From Clostridia bacterium (GTDB lineage: Bacteria > Bacillota_A > Clostridia > Oscillospirales > QAKW01): 5,124 bases of DNA. The translations under genes were made by a program, and so were the position numbers. Below the pieces are notes generated by a model. It searched no databases. It was not told the origin of the DNA and saw only the letters and a list, made by a program, of their open reading frames with translations. Numbering within the stretch: the first letter of the stretch is position 1; every line of letters starts with the position of its first letter. The stretch covers positions 1 to 5,124 of the forward strand of contig JAFQKO010000092.1 in NCBI GenBank assembly GCA_017396865.1, in the 5' to 3' direction. Positions 1-5,124 of this stretch are shown here, one piece after another.

Positions 1-459
1 CAGAGGCGACCAGCCGGAATTGGGATAGCAAACCGTGTATTCGCGGAAATTTCCGCCTGCCACCAGCTCAGCTGCCTGGTCGCAAAGCCCGGGCAGGTGA
101 TCGGCTCGGCAGGCCCTACCACCAGCGGACGGATGGATGCCTACACCCCGACGCTGATCGCCCTCGGCGCCCGCGGAATGATCGGCAAGGGCGCACGGCA
201 AGCCGCCGTAGTCGAGGCAATGAAGCAACACGGCGGCGTCTACTTCGGCGCCATCGGCGGCGCAGGCGCGCTGCTGGCTAAATGCATCAAAAAGAGCGAG
301 CTGATCGCCTATGAGGATCTCGGCTCGGAGGCGCTGCGCAAGCTCTACGTGGAAAATATGCCCCTCACCGTGATCATCGACAGCGAGGGCAATAATCTTT
401 ATGAAACCGGCCGCACCGACTACAGACTGTCAAAAAAGGCACCGACCGCAGAAAAATAA
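1..459 (+). CDS. Class I (Fe-S) fumarate hydratase / tartrate dehydratase beta subunit, 5'-truncated
   Basis: Three-prime part of the beta (C-terminal) subunit of an oxygen-sensitive [4Fe-4S] hydro-lyase that interconverts fumarate and malate, or dehydrates tartrate, in the cytosol; the cluster is carried by the alpha subunit, which is not in the window. The frame is open from base 1 and ends in TAA at 457-459. Recognisable family sequence starts with AKPGQVIGSAGPTTSGRMDAY at about 82-144, followed by MIGKG (178-192), YFGAIGGAGALL and AYEDLG. The Thr-Thr-Ser-x-Arg segment and the Lys of IGKG match the substrate-binding and catalytic Thr, Arg and Lys described for class I fumarases, so the retained part looks intact. 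GTG at 97 lies inside a conserved motif and is an internal Val, not a start. Codons from 1-81 do not resemble the family (see findings). Fumarase and tartrate dehydratase cannot be separated on this fragment. Confidence 0.88.
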   Translation, partial: QRRPAGIGIANRVFAEISACHQLSCLVAKPGQVIGSAGPTTSGRMDAYTPTLIALGARGMIGKGARQAAVVEAMKQHGGVYFGAIGGAGALLAKCIKKSELIAYEDLGSEALRKLYVENMPLTVIIDSEGNNLYETGRTDYRLSKKAPTAEK

Positions 460-494
460 GTAAAACCTAAAGTATGCGCCAATATTAAAGATTG

Positions 495-536
495 CAAGGA
501 GAAAGAAACACCTACTCTTTCTCCTTGTTCCTTTTA
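495..536 (+). terminator. Intrinsic terminator after the fumarase subunit gene
   Basis: A 12-bp perfect stem (CAAGGAGAAAGA at 495-506 pairing with TCTTTCTCCTTG at 516-527) encloses a 9-base loop and is followed by a T-rich tail (TTCCTTTTAT). It lies 35 bases after the stop codon and separates the fumarase gene from the ATPase gene. Confidence 0.85.
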
Positions 537-616
537 TAAGGAAAAAATCCGCCTAATGCAGATTTTATTTGAATTTTTCTGCTATCCGCTGTTCGATTCC
601 ATGAACCGCAAATTTC

Positions 617-638
617 GACAAAAAGTTGATTTTTTGTC
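617..638. repeat. AT-rich inverted repeat GACAAAAA / TTTTTGTC
   Basis: Eight-base perfect arms at 617-624 and 631-638 around a 6-base spacer (GTTGAT), about 30 bases upstream of the ATPase promoter. It could be an operator half-site pair or a weak hairpin; its stem is mostly A-T pairs, so it is a poor terminator. No regulator is recognisable nearby, so any function is a guess. Confidence 0.35.
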
Positions 639-661
639 AAAAAGATTGCAAGTATACTTAT

Positions 662-681
662 AATAATTGTTGACAATAATT
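662..681. repeat. Imperfect palindrome centred on the -35 box of the ATPase promoter
   Basis: ATTGT at 666-670 and ACAAT at 673-677 are perfect arms around a TG centre. After one A-A mismatch (665/678) three more outer bases pair (662-664 with 679-681), giving a 20-base imperfect dyad that covers TTGACA. A repressor bound here would block the polymerase, so it is a candidate operator. In AT-rich DNA a dyad of this quality can also arise by chance. Confidence 0.3.
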
Positions 682-698
682 CATTTTATGGATATAAT
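670..698 (+). promoter_or_regulatory. Consensus sigma-A promoter for the ATPase gene
   Basis: TTGACA at 670-675 and TATAAT at 693-698 are both exact consensus hexamers with the optimal 17-bp spacer. Transcription should start near 705, so the mRNA would begin almost at the ribosome binding site. A second TATAAT lies at 659-664 with a TTGTCA 19 bp upstream, a weaker possible tandem promoter. Confidence 0.85.
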
Positions 699-704
699 AC
701 TAAC

Positions 705-711
705 AAAGGAG
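705..711 (+). promoter_or_regulatory. Ribosome binding site of the ATPase gene (GTG start)
   Basis: AAAGGAG lies 11 bases before GTG at 723. The spacing is a little long. An in-frame TGA at 714-716 rules out a start further upstream, and the next in-frame ATG (807) has no comparable site, so GTG 723 is the best start. Confidence 0.7.
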
Positions 712-722
712 TGTGATTTGTT

Positions 723-2171
723 GTGTCTATTACTTCAAAAACCGGCATTCTAAAGGTATTATCCGCTTATAACCCTTGGTGGAAAACCGGCGTTGTGAAT
801 CCGAAAATGACCAGAACCTATAAAAGATTTGCGTTTCACGAAGCCATGAAACGTTTGAAAGAAACGGATATTCGCAGAACCGTTGTGTTGACCGGGACAC
901 GTCGCGTAGGCAAAACCACCATTCAATATCAGATGATCGAGGCATTATTAAATGCCGGCGTTGCGCCCCAACGAATCGTATTTATCTCCATGGATCATCC
1001 CATGCTTAAGTTGAGCCAATTTCAAGAAGTATTGGAATGCTACCACGAAAACATTTGTGCCGATCAAGATGTGTACTATTTCTTTGACGAAATTCAATAT
1101 GCGCAAGATTGGGACCGTTGGTTGAAAACGATCTATGACACACAGCCTGACACGAAAGTGATCGCAACCGGCTCCGCAAGCCCCGCCCTAATGAAAGGGA
1201 GCCGCGAAAGCGGAGCGGGCAGATGGACCGTGATCCAAGTGCCCACCTTATCCTTTTACGAATATTGCGAATTATTGAACATTGATCGACCCGACATACC
1301 TGCAGATTTAAAGGTCACCTCGCTTCTTGGAAAAACGCAAATTGAGCGCAACCAAATTATGCTACAGCTTTCCAAGGTGCAAAATCACTTTATGCGGTAT
1401 TTGCAGGTCGGCGGCTTTCCGGAATTGGCACTTGCCGATAACGATTTAATGGCCCAACAAATCATGCGAGAGGATGTGGTTGATAAGGTTCTCAAGCGTG
1501 ATCTTCCATCGCTGTATCGAATCCGCAATGCAACCGAGCTGGAACGCATTTTCCTCTACCTGTGTAACGTATCCTCCGAAATCGTCTCCATCGAGGCAAT
1601 CACAAAGGAGCTAAACGGTGTTTCCCGAACAACGGTGGAGAATTATATTCAGTATCTTGAAAGCGCAAATCTCATCTATCAAAGCTGGCCGGTAGATATG
1701 GCGGGCAAAAAAGTGCTTAAGGCAAGCCCCAAAATCTATATCGCCGATGCGGCGATCCGAAATGCAGTTTTAATGGATGATTCTATTTTAACGGATCCCG
1801 TTGGCATGGGCAAGGTTGTTGAAACCGCCGTTTATAAGCATACGAGCTCCTTTTACTATCAAATTGCCACCTCTGTAGGTTATTTTCGCGGCGGCAAGAA
1901 GGGCAAGGAAATCGACATCGTTGTCGATTATCCTAACGTGCCGAATATTCTAATCGAGGTTAAATATCGGGAAAGTGCTCCTATTTCCAACGACGATGCA
2001 ATCGTAGAACTCTGCGCAGATGCATCTGCCGGGATTATCGTTACCAAAACAGCAGCCGATTTCGGTGTACACAACACCCCTTGCGGCAAAGATCTGCTGC
2101 GAATCCCCGCATTTGCCTTCTTGTATCTGTTAGGAAATGCCGAAAAACACGGCTATCGCGGCATCGAATAA
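723..2171 (+). CDS. AAA_14 / DUF4143-type ATP-binding protein
   Basis: A 482-residue P-loop ATPase of the AAA_14 plus DUF4143 group, common in clostridia, Bacteroidota and archaea and of unknown cellular role. Visible motifs are Walker A GTRRVGKT (58-65); Walker B YYFFDEIQ (118-125, with Asp122 and Glu123); a sensor-1-like IATGSAS (147-153); the family motif GRW...VPTLSFYEY (166-181); and a winged-helix-like segment around 284-321. A C-terminal PD-(D/E)XK-like core follows, with GKEIDIVV (394-401; Glu396, Asp398) and IEVKYR (411-416; Glu412, Lys414). No membrane segment or signal peptide is seen. Length is normal for the family and the frame is intact. It is transcribed alone, from a consensus promoter to its own terminator. 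ATT, TTA, AAT and TAT codons are frequent, unlike the CTG/GCC/ATC/CCC-rich genes downstream, which suggests a separate origin. ATP binding is well supported; nuclease activity is only a fold-level inference. Confidence 0.88.
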   Translation: MSITSKTGILKVLSAYNPWWKTGVVNPKMTRTYKRFAFHEAMKRLKETDIRRTVVLTGTRRVGKTTIQYQMIEALLNAGVAPQRIVFISMDHPMLKLSQFQEVLECYHENICADQDVYYFFDEIQYAQDWDRWLKTIYDTQPDTKVIATGSASPALMKGSRESGAGRWTVIQVPTLSFYEYCELLNIDRPDIPADLKVTSLLGKTQIERNQIMLQLSKVQNHFMRYLQVGGFPELALADNDLMAQQIMREDVVDKVLKRDLPSLYRIRNATELERIFLYLCNVSSEIVSIEAITKELNGVSRTTVENYIQYLESANLIYQSWPVDMAGKKVLKASPKIYIADAAIRNAVLMDDSILTDPVGMGKVVETAVYKHTSSFYYQIATSVGYFRGGKKGKEIDIVVDYPNVPNILIEVKYRESAPISNDDAIVELCADASAGIIVTKTAADFGVHNTPCGKDLLRIPAFAFLYLLGNAEKHGYRGIE

Positions 2172-2178
2172 TTGAACT

Positions 2179-2212
2179 GCGGCGCTTCAGGCTATCGGAA
2201 GCGCCGCTTTTT
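2179..2212 (+). terminator. Intrinsic terminator after the ATPase gene
   Basis: A 10-bp perfect GC-rich stem (GCGGCGCTTC at 2179-2188 with GAAGCGCCGC at 2198-2207) encloses a 9-base loop and is followed by five T (2208-2212). It starts 7 bases after the ATPase stop codon. Confidence 0.9.
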
Positions 2213-2252
2213 AAAATGTCGGATTTTCTCACCTTTTATCCCCGCTCGCTCC

Positions 2253-2280
2253 TTGTTTTTTGTCCGAATTTTTATATAAT
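2253..2280 (+). promoter_or_regulatory. Probable promoter of the GH127 gene
   Basis: The -10 box TATAAT at 2275-2280 is exact. The best -35 is TTGTTT at 2253-2258 with a 16-bp spacer, matching consensus only in its TTG. The predicted start near 2287 leaves a leader of about 13 bases. A poor -35 is compatible with activator-dependent expression, but no operator is evident. Confidence 0.55.
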
Positions 2281-2287
2281 TGATATT

Positions 2288-2294
2288 GAGGTGA
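2288..2294 (+). promoter_or_regulatory. Ribosome binding site that sets the GH127 start
   Basis: GAGGTGA lies just before ATG at 2300, with 8 bases between GAGG and the start. It fixes the start at 2300 rather than at upstream codons of the same open frame, which would overlap the ATPase gene and run through its terminator. Confidence 0.8.
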
Positions 2295-2299
2295 ACAAA

Positions 2300-4072
2300 A
2301 TGAAACAATGGAATTTTTATACAACCGATGAGATCAAGCCCGCAGGCTGGCTGAAGCGTCAGCTGGAAATTCAGGCCGAGGGCCTGAGCGGCAATTTAGA
2401 CAAGGTTTGGCCCGATGTGCGGGACAGCGCATGGATCGGCGGTCCCTGCGAGGGCTGGGAGCGGGTTCCCTACTGGCTGGACGGCTTTATTCCCCTTGCC
2501 TATCTTTTGGAAAACGAGGACATGATCGCCCGCGCCAAGAAATACATCGACGCGATTTTAGAGCGGCAATGGGAGGACGGCTGGATCTGCCCCTGCACCG
2601 CCGAGAAGATCCCCACCTACGATACCTGGGCGGTTTTGCTGATCACCAAGGTTTTGGTGGTCTATTATGAATGCTCCAAGGACGAGCGCATCCCCGCCGC
2701 CCTTTACAAGGCGCTGAAAAACTACTACGACCTTTTGAAAAACGGCACCATTCACCTCTTTAATTGGGGTGAATACCGCTGGTATGAGGGCTTTATCGCC
2801 ATTGATTTCCTCTATCGGCGCACCAAGGAGGATTGGCTTTTGGCGCTTGCCCGCATCCTGAAGGAGCAGGGCAAGGACTACCGCGAGGTGATCGCCCATT
2901 GGGAAAAGCCCCTCAACAAATGGACCTACTATACCCACATCGTCAACCTTTGCATGATGCTGAAGGCGGAGGCGGTCTCCCACGACCTTCTGGGCACCGA
3001 CTACACCGACGAAGCAGAATATTTCCGCACCCTTCTGGATCAATGGAACGGCACCCCCGTGGGCCTTTTCACCGGCGACGAATGTCTTTCGGGGCTGAGC
3101 CCCATCCAGGGTACCGAGCTTTGCGCGGTGGTGGAGCAGATGTATTCCTACGAGCATCTCTTCGCCGTAAGCGGCGACCAAAAGTGGGCCGAACGGCTGG
3201 AGCTGCTGGCCTTCAACGCCCTGCCCGCCGCCATCAGCGACGATATGTGGGCGCACCAATACGTCCAGATGAGCAACCAGATCTCCTGCGAGCGGTTCGG
3301 CGGCAAGCCCATCTTCCGCACCAACGGCAAGGACGCCCACCTCTTCGGCTTAGAGCCCCATTTCGGCTGCTGCACCTCCAACTTCAATCAGGGCTGGCCC
3401 AAGCTCGCCCTTTCGGCCTTTATGCACAACGGCGATACCATCGTCAACCCCCTGCCCCTCCCCGCCAAGCTGAATGCCGACGGCATCCGCATCGAGATCC
3501 AAACCGACTACCCCTTTAAGAACACCGTGACCTATTGCATTGATACCGACAAGGATTTCACCCTCGTTGTTAAGGGGACGGAGTACCCCTTCAAGGCGGG
3601 CGAAAAGACCGCATTTTCCATTGAGATCGAGCGAAAACCTGTGCTGATTGACCGCCCCAACGGCTTAAAGGCGGTGCAATACGGCTCGCTCATCTTCTCG
3701 CTGCCCATTCAATATGAGAAGAAGATGCTGGAATACACCAAAAACGGCGTAGAGCGCAAGTTCCCCTACTGCGACTACGAGTATATCGGAAAATCAGACT
3801 GGAACTATGCCTACTGCGGCGCGCCCGAAGCGGTCGCCGAAGTGGCGGTCGATGCGGTACCCTTCTCCTCGGAGCACCCCGCCCTGACCGTTCGGATCAA
3901 GGGCTGCAAGATCGACTGGGGCTTTGAGGAGGGCTATGAGAACGTTTGCGCGAAGCTCCCCCAAAGCCGCGAGCCCATCGGCGAGCCCGAGGCGCTGACC
4001 CTCATTCCCTACGGATGTGCCAAGTTAAGAATGACCGAGCTGCCTTTGGTCGGGGATGGAAAAATTGTATGA
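2300..4072 (+). CDS. GH127 family protein, putative beta-L-arabinofuranosidase
   Basis: A 590-residue glycoside hydrolase of the GH127 (DUF1680) family. The best-known member, HypBA1 of Bifidobacterium longum, removes terminal beta-L-arabinofuranose with a zinc-bound cysteine nucleophile. The zinc ligands of HypBA1 (Glu338, Cys340, Cys417, Cys418) correspond by motif to Glu273 and Cys275 in GTELCAVVEQMY and to Cys357-Cys358 in HFGCCTSNFNQGWPKL, making Cys357 the likely nucleophile. Glu261 (GDECLSG) is a candidate acid/base. The N-terminal part (about 1-370) is rich in Trp, Tyr and helical segments, as expected for the (alpha/alpha)6 barrel; the rest (about 380-585) looks beta-rich. There is no signal peptide, so the enzyme should be cytosolic and act on imported oligosaccharides, yet no transporter or sugar regulator lies in the window. 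It is somewhat shorter than HypBA1 (658 residues). GH127 and its relatives vary in substrate, so arabinose specificity is inferred. Confidence 0.88.
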   Translation: MKQWNFYTTDEIKPAGWLKRQLEIQAEGLSGNLDKVWPDVRDSAWIGGPCEGWERVPYWLDGFIPLAYLLENEDMIARAKKYIDAILERQWEDGWICPCTAEKIPTYDTWAVLLITKVLVVYYECSKDERIPAALYKALKNYYDLLKNGTIHLFNWGEYRWYEGFIAIDFLYRRTKEDWLLALARILKEQGKDYREVIAHWEKPLNKWTYYTHIVNLCMMLKAEAVSHDLLGTDYTDEAEYFRTLLDQWNGTPVGLFTGDECLSGLSPIQGTELCAVVEQMYSYEHLFAVSGDQKWAERLELLAFNALPAAISDDMWAHQYVQMSNQISCERFGGKPIFRTNGKDAHLFGLEPHFGCCTSNFNQGWPKLALSAFMHNGDTIVNPLPLPAKLNADGIRIEIQTDYPFKNTVTYCIDTDKDFTLVVKGTEYPFKAGEKTAFSIEIERKPVLIDRPNGLKAVQYGSLIFSLPIQYEKKMLEYTKNGVERKFPYCDYEYIGKSDWNYAYCGAPEAVAEVAVDAVPFSSEHPALTVRIKGCKIDWGFEEGYENVCAKLPQSREPIGEPEALTLIPYGCAKLRMTELPLVGDGKIV

Positions 4073-4077
4073 ACCGC

Positions 4078-4112
4078 AAAGCGCTGTAACCGATCGGTTA
4101 CAGCGCTTTTTT
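4078..4112 (+). terminator. Intrinsic terminator built on a 32-bp perfect palindrome
   Basis: Bases 4078-4109 are a perfect palindrome: AAAGCGCTGTAACC at 4078-4091, its exact complement at 4096-4109, and the self-complementary GATC as the 4-base loop. The T run 4107-4112 makes it a strong terminator for the + strand. It begins 5 bases after the GH127 stop. The opposite side has only three A residues, so reverse-direction termination would be weak. Confidence 0.92.
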
Positions 4113-4115
4113 CTG

Positions 4116-4157
4116 TTCCCACCCCTTTTCCCACCCGCTTTTTTCAATTTCCCACCC
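4116..4157. repeat. Three TTCCCACCC repeats; G-quadruplex motif on the - strand
   Basis: TTCCCACCC occurs at 4116-4124, 4128-4136 and 4149-4157, start-to-start distances 12 and 21 bases. On the - strand, 4118-4136 reads as four G runs with loops of 1, 4 and 1 bases, which fits the standard G-quadruplex pattern. The block ends 10 bases before the -35 box of the next promoter. A short inverted repeat, CACCC (4153-4157) with GGGTG (4163-4167), fills most of the gap. These could be activator sites or a structural element; function is not shown. Confidence 0.55.
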
Positions 4158-4167
4158 CCTTTGGGTG

Positions 4168-4196
4168 TGGACAACGCCGTTCCTCTTTGTTATAAT
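4168..4196 (+). promoter_or_regulatory. Extended -10 sigma-A promoter of the secreted-protein gene
   Basis: TGGACA at 4168-4173 (five of six consensus bases), a 17-bp spacer and TATAAT at 4191-4196, preceded by TG at 4188-4189, which gives the extended -10 form TGnTATAAT. Transcription should start near 4203, leaving a leader of about 36 bases. The leader holds a small TATAG/CTATA hairpin (4211-4223) just before the ribosome binding site. Confidence 0.82.
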
Positions 4197-4222
4197 AGTA
4201 TCATCAGTAATATAGTTTCTAT

Positions 4223-4230
4223 AAAGGAGG
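4223..4230 (+). promoter_or_regulatory. Ribosome binding site of the secreted-protein gene
   Basis: AAAGGAGG, a near-ideal match to the 16S rRNA 3' end, lies 8 bases before ATG at 4239. Together with the signal peptide that follows, it fixes the start. Confidence 0.9.
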
Positions 4231-4238
4231 AACGAAAT

Positions 4239-5124
4239 ATGAAAAGAAAAGCCTTCAAGCGGCTCCTCTCGATCGCCATGGCAGCGGTGCTGCTGATTGC
4301 GATGATCCCCGTTACCACCCTTGCGGCAACGGTGATCAATGAGGTCTCCGCCGAGATCATGGCGCCCGTTGCAGGGCGTGTGCCCAGCTATCAAGGGCGG
4401 CTGCTCACCGACCACCTTGAGTTTGACACCGTCGACAGCGGCTACGGCGCTTGCCAGCAAAACGGCGTGCTTTGGTTCCACGGCGATACCCCCATGCAGC
4501 CCACCGACACCTTTGCCGTCGGCGAGACCTATACCGTTCGCCTCACCGTCGTGCGGGAGAGCACCTCTTACGAACTTGCCGCCAACCCCACCCTCAGGAT
4601 TAATGGTAACGCGGCCTATCATCAATACGGAAATATCTATTACGTTTCCATGGAATACACCTTCCCCGCCGTGACGGGCTTCACCGTCAGCTTCAACAGC
4701 GGCGGCGGTTCGGGTACCATGGCGCCGGTAACGGGGTTTGCAGGCAGCTATACCCTGCCCCCCTGCTCCTTCACCCCGCCCACCGGCAAGGTTTTTGATG
4801 CCTGGATGATCAGCACCGATCCCAATCGCTGGATGCCCGGCGAGAATATCACCGTTGCTTCCGACGTAACGGTGACCGCCCTTTGGAAGACTCCTTCCTC
4901 CCGCACCCAGATTTTTGACATCGTTGCCACCTCGGAGGATCTGGACAGCATCCCCGTGCTCTACGGCAAGGTCGAGATTCCTACCTTCACCATCACCGCA
5001 GGCGCACCCGCCTACATCGCCGCTTCCTCCGGTAATCTGACTTGGCAGCGCAAAGAGGGCGATGAATGGAAGAATTATTACGGAGCCCGCTTCACCGCAG
5101 GCGAATGGCGCATCTCGACCCAGG
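4239..5124 (+). CDS. Secreted multidomain protein with InlB-type (Listeria-Bacteroides) repeat, 3' end outside window
   Basis: The frame is open from ATG 4239 to the last base and gives 295 residues; the rest lies beyond the window. Residues 1-30 form a classic Sec signal peptide: MKRKAFKR basic end, hydrophobic core LLSIAMAAVLLIAMIP, and TLAA cleavage region with cutting probably after Ala29 or Ala30. Residues about 35-145 look like a beta-sandwich domain of the kind repeated in clostridial surface proteins (PVAGRVP, FAVGETYTVRL, INGNAAY). Residues about 148-216 match the InlB B-repeat (Flg_new) pattern: FTVSFNSGGGSGTM, YTLPPCSFTPPTGKVFDAWM, then PGENITVASDVTVTALW. From about 222 a further beta-rich domain begins. 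No catalytic motif, cell-wall anchor or S-layer domain is seen in the visible part. The protein is probably a surface or extracellular protein for adhesion or carbohydrate binding; that role is an inference from the domain types. It has its own promoter and is insulated from the GH127 gene. Confidence 0.85.
   Translation, partial: MKRKAFKRLLSIAMAAVLLIAMIPVTTLAATVINEVSAEIMAPVAGRVPSYQGRLLTDHLEFDTVDSGYGACQQNGVLWFHGDTPMQPTDTFAVGETYTVRLTVVRESTSYELAANPTLRINGNAAYHQYGNIYYVSMEYTFPAVTGFTVSFNSGGGSGTMAPVTGFAGSYTLPPCSFTPPTGKVFDAWMISTDPNRWMPGENITVASDVTVTALWKTPSSRTQIFDIVATSEDLDSIPVLYGKVEIPTFTITAGAPAYIAASSGNLTWQRKEGDEWKNYYGARFTAGEWRISTQ

Noticed and set aside
97..459. GTG 97 as a true start of a shortened fumarase gene
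   Set aside because: It falls inside the conserved KPGQVIGSAG motif and no ribosome binding site precedes it.
544..566. Imperfect hairpin with AAAATC and GATTTT arms as a second terminator
   Set aside because: The stem is short, AT-rich and contains a mismatch; the strong terminator at 495-536 already explains the gap.
2081..2299. An upstream extension of the GH127 frame starting at 2081
   Set aside because: It would overlap the last 90 bases of the ATPase gene and run through the terminator at 2179-2212. The added residues have no family character, while ATG 2300 has a proper ribosome binding site and begins a typical GH127 N-terminus.
2558..3340. A 260-codon open frame on the - strand
   Set aside because: It lies wholly inside the GH127 gene, is low-complexity and Val/Gly/Ala-rich, and has no recognisable motif; it is an antisense shadow of a GC-rich gene.
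2833..3519. A 228-codon open frame on the + strand in another phase
   Set aside because: It is rich in Arg, Pro and His, as expected from reading a GC-rich gene out of phase, and sits inside the GH127 gene.
4098..4674. Open frames on both strands at 4098-4625 (-) and 4339-4674 (+)
   Set aside because: The signal peptide, ribosome binding site and InlB-type repeat identify the frame from 4239 as the real gene; the others are shadows, and the - strand one crosses the promoter and terminator.
1..5124. A new defence, CRISPR or mobile-element system
   Set aside because: I found no spaced direct repeats of CRISPR type, transposase, integrase, reverse transcriptase or toxin-antitoxin pair on either strand. 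The lone ATPase alone does not support a system.

Overview
The window looks like chromosomal DNA from a gut-type clostridial bacterium (Bacillota; Oscillospiraceae or Ruminococcaceae-like). The grounds are strong Shine-Dalgarno sites, sigma-A-type promoters with TATAAT boxes, a two-subunit class I fumarase, a GH127-type cytosolic glycosidase and a secreted protein with a Listeria-Bacteroides (InlB B) repeat. The species assignment is an inference. All four protein genes lie on the + strand.

Layout. (1) 1-459: 3' part of the beta subunit of an iron-sulfur fumarase/tartrate dehydratase. Family similarity is clear only from about base 82; the first ~80 bases do not encode what the family should have there, so a breakpoint or assembly join is possible. 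(2) 460-722: intergenic region with a strong intrinsic terminator (495-536), two AT-rich inverted repeats, a doubtful 35-codon ORF (556-663) and a consensus sigma-A promoter (TTGACA, 17 bp, TATAAT). (3) 723-2171: a stand-alone AAA_14/DUF4143-type ATPase with a PD-(D/E)XK-like tail, less GC-rich than its neighbours, closed by an intrinsic terminator. (4) 2300-4072: GH127 family protein (beta-L-arabinofuranosidase type) with the Glu-x-Cys and Cys-Cys zinc/nucleophile motifs and no signal peptide. (5) 4078-4112: terminator formed by a 32-bp perfect palindrome. It is followed by three TTCCCACCC copies that make a G-quadruplex motif on the - strand, and by an extended -10 promoter. (6) 4239 to the window end: the start of a secreted multidomain protein with a clear signal peptide and an InlB-type repeat.

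The genes do not appear to form an operon. Each gap has a terminator followed by a new promoter, so the window reads as separate single-gene units. The fumarase subunit belongs to central carbon metabolism. The GH127 enzyme would act on arabinose-containing oligosaccharides inside the cell. The last gene faces outward, and the ATPase has no partner here. I see no CRISPR array, RNA gene, insertion sequence or recognised defence system. The points most worth a second look are the left-edge discontinuity, the lone ATPase, and the G-rich repeat block next to the last promoter.
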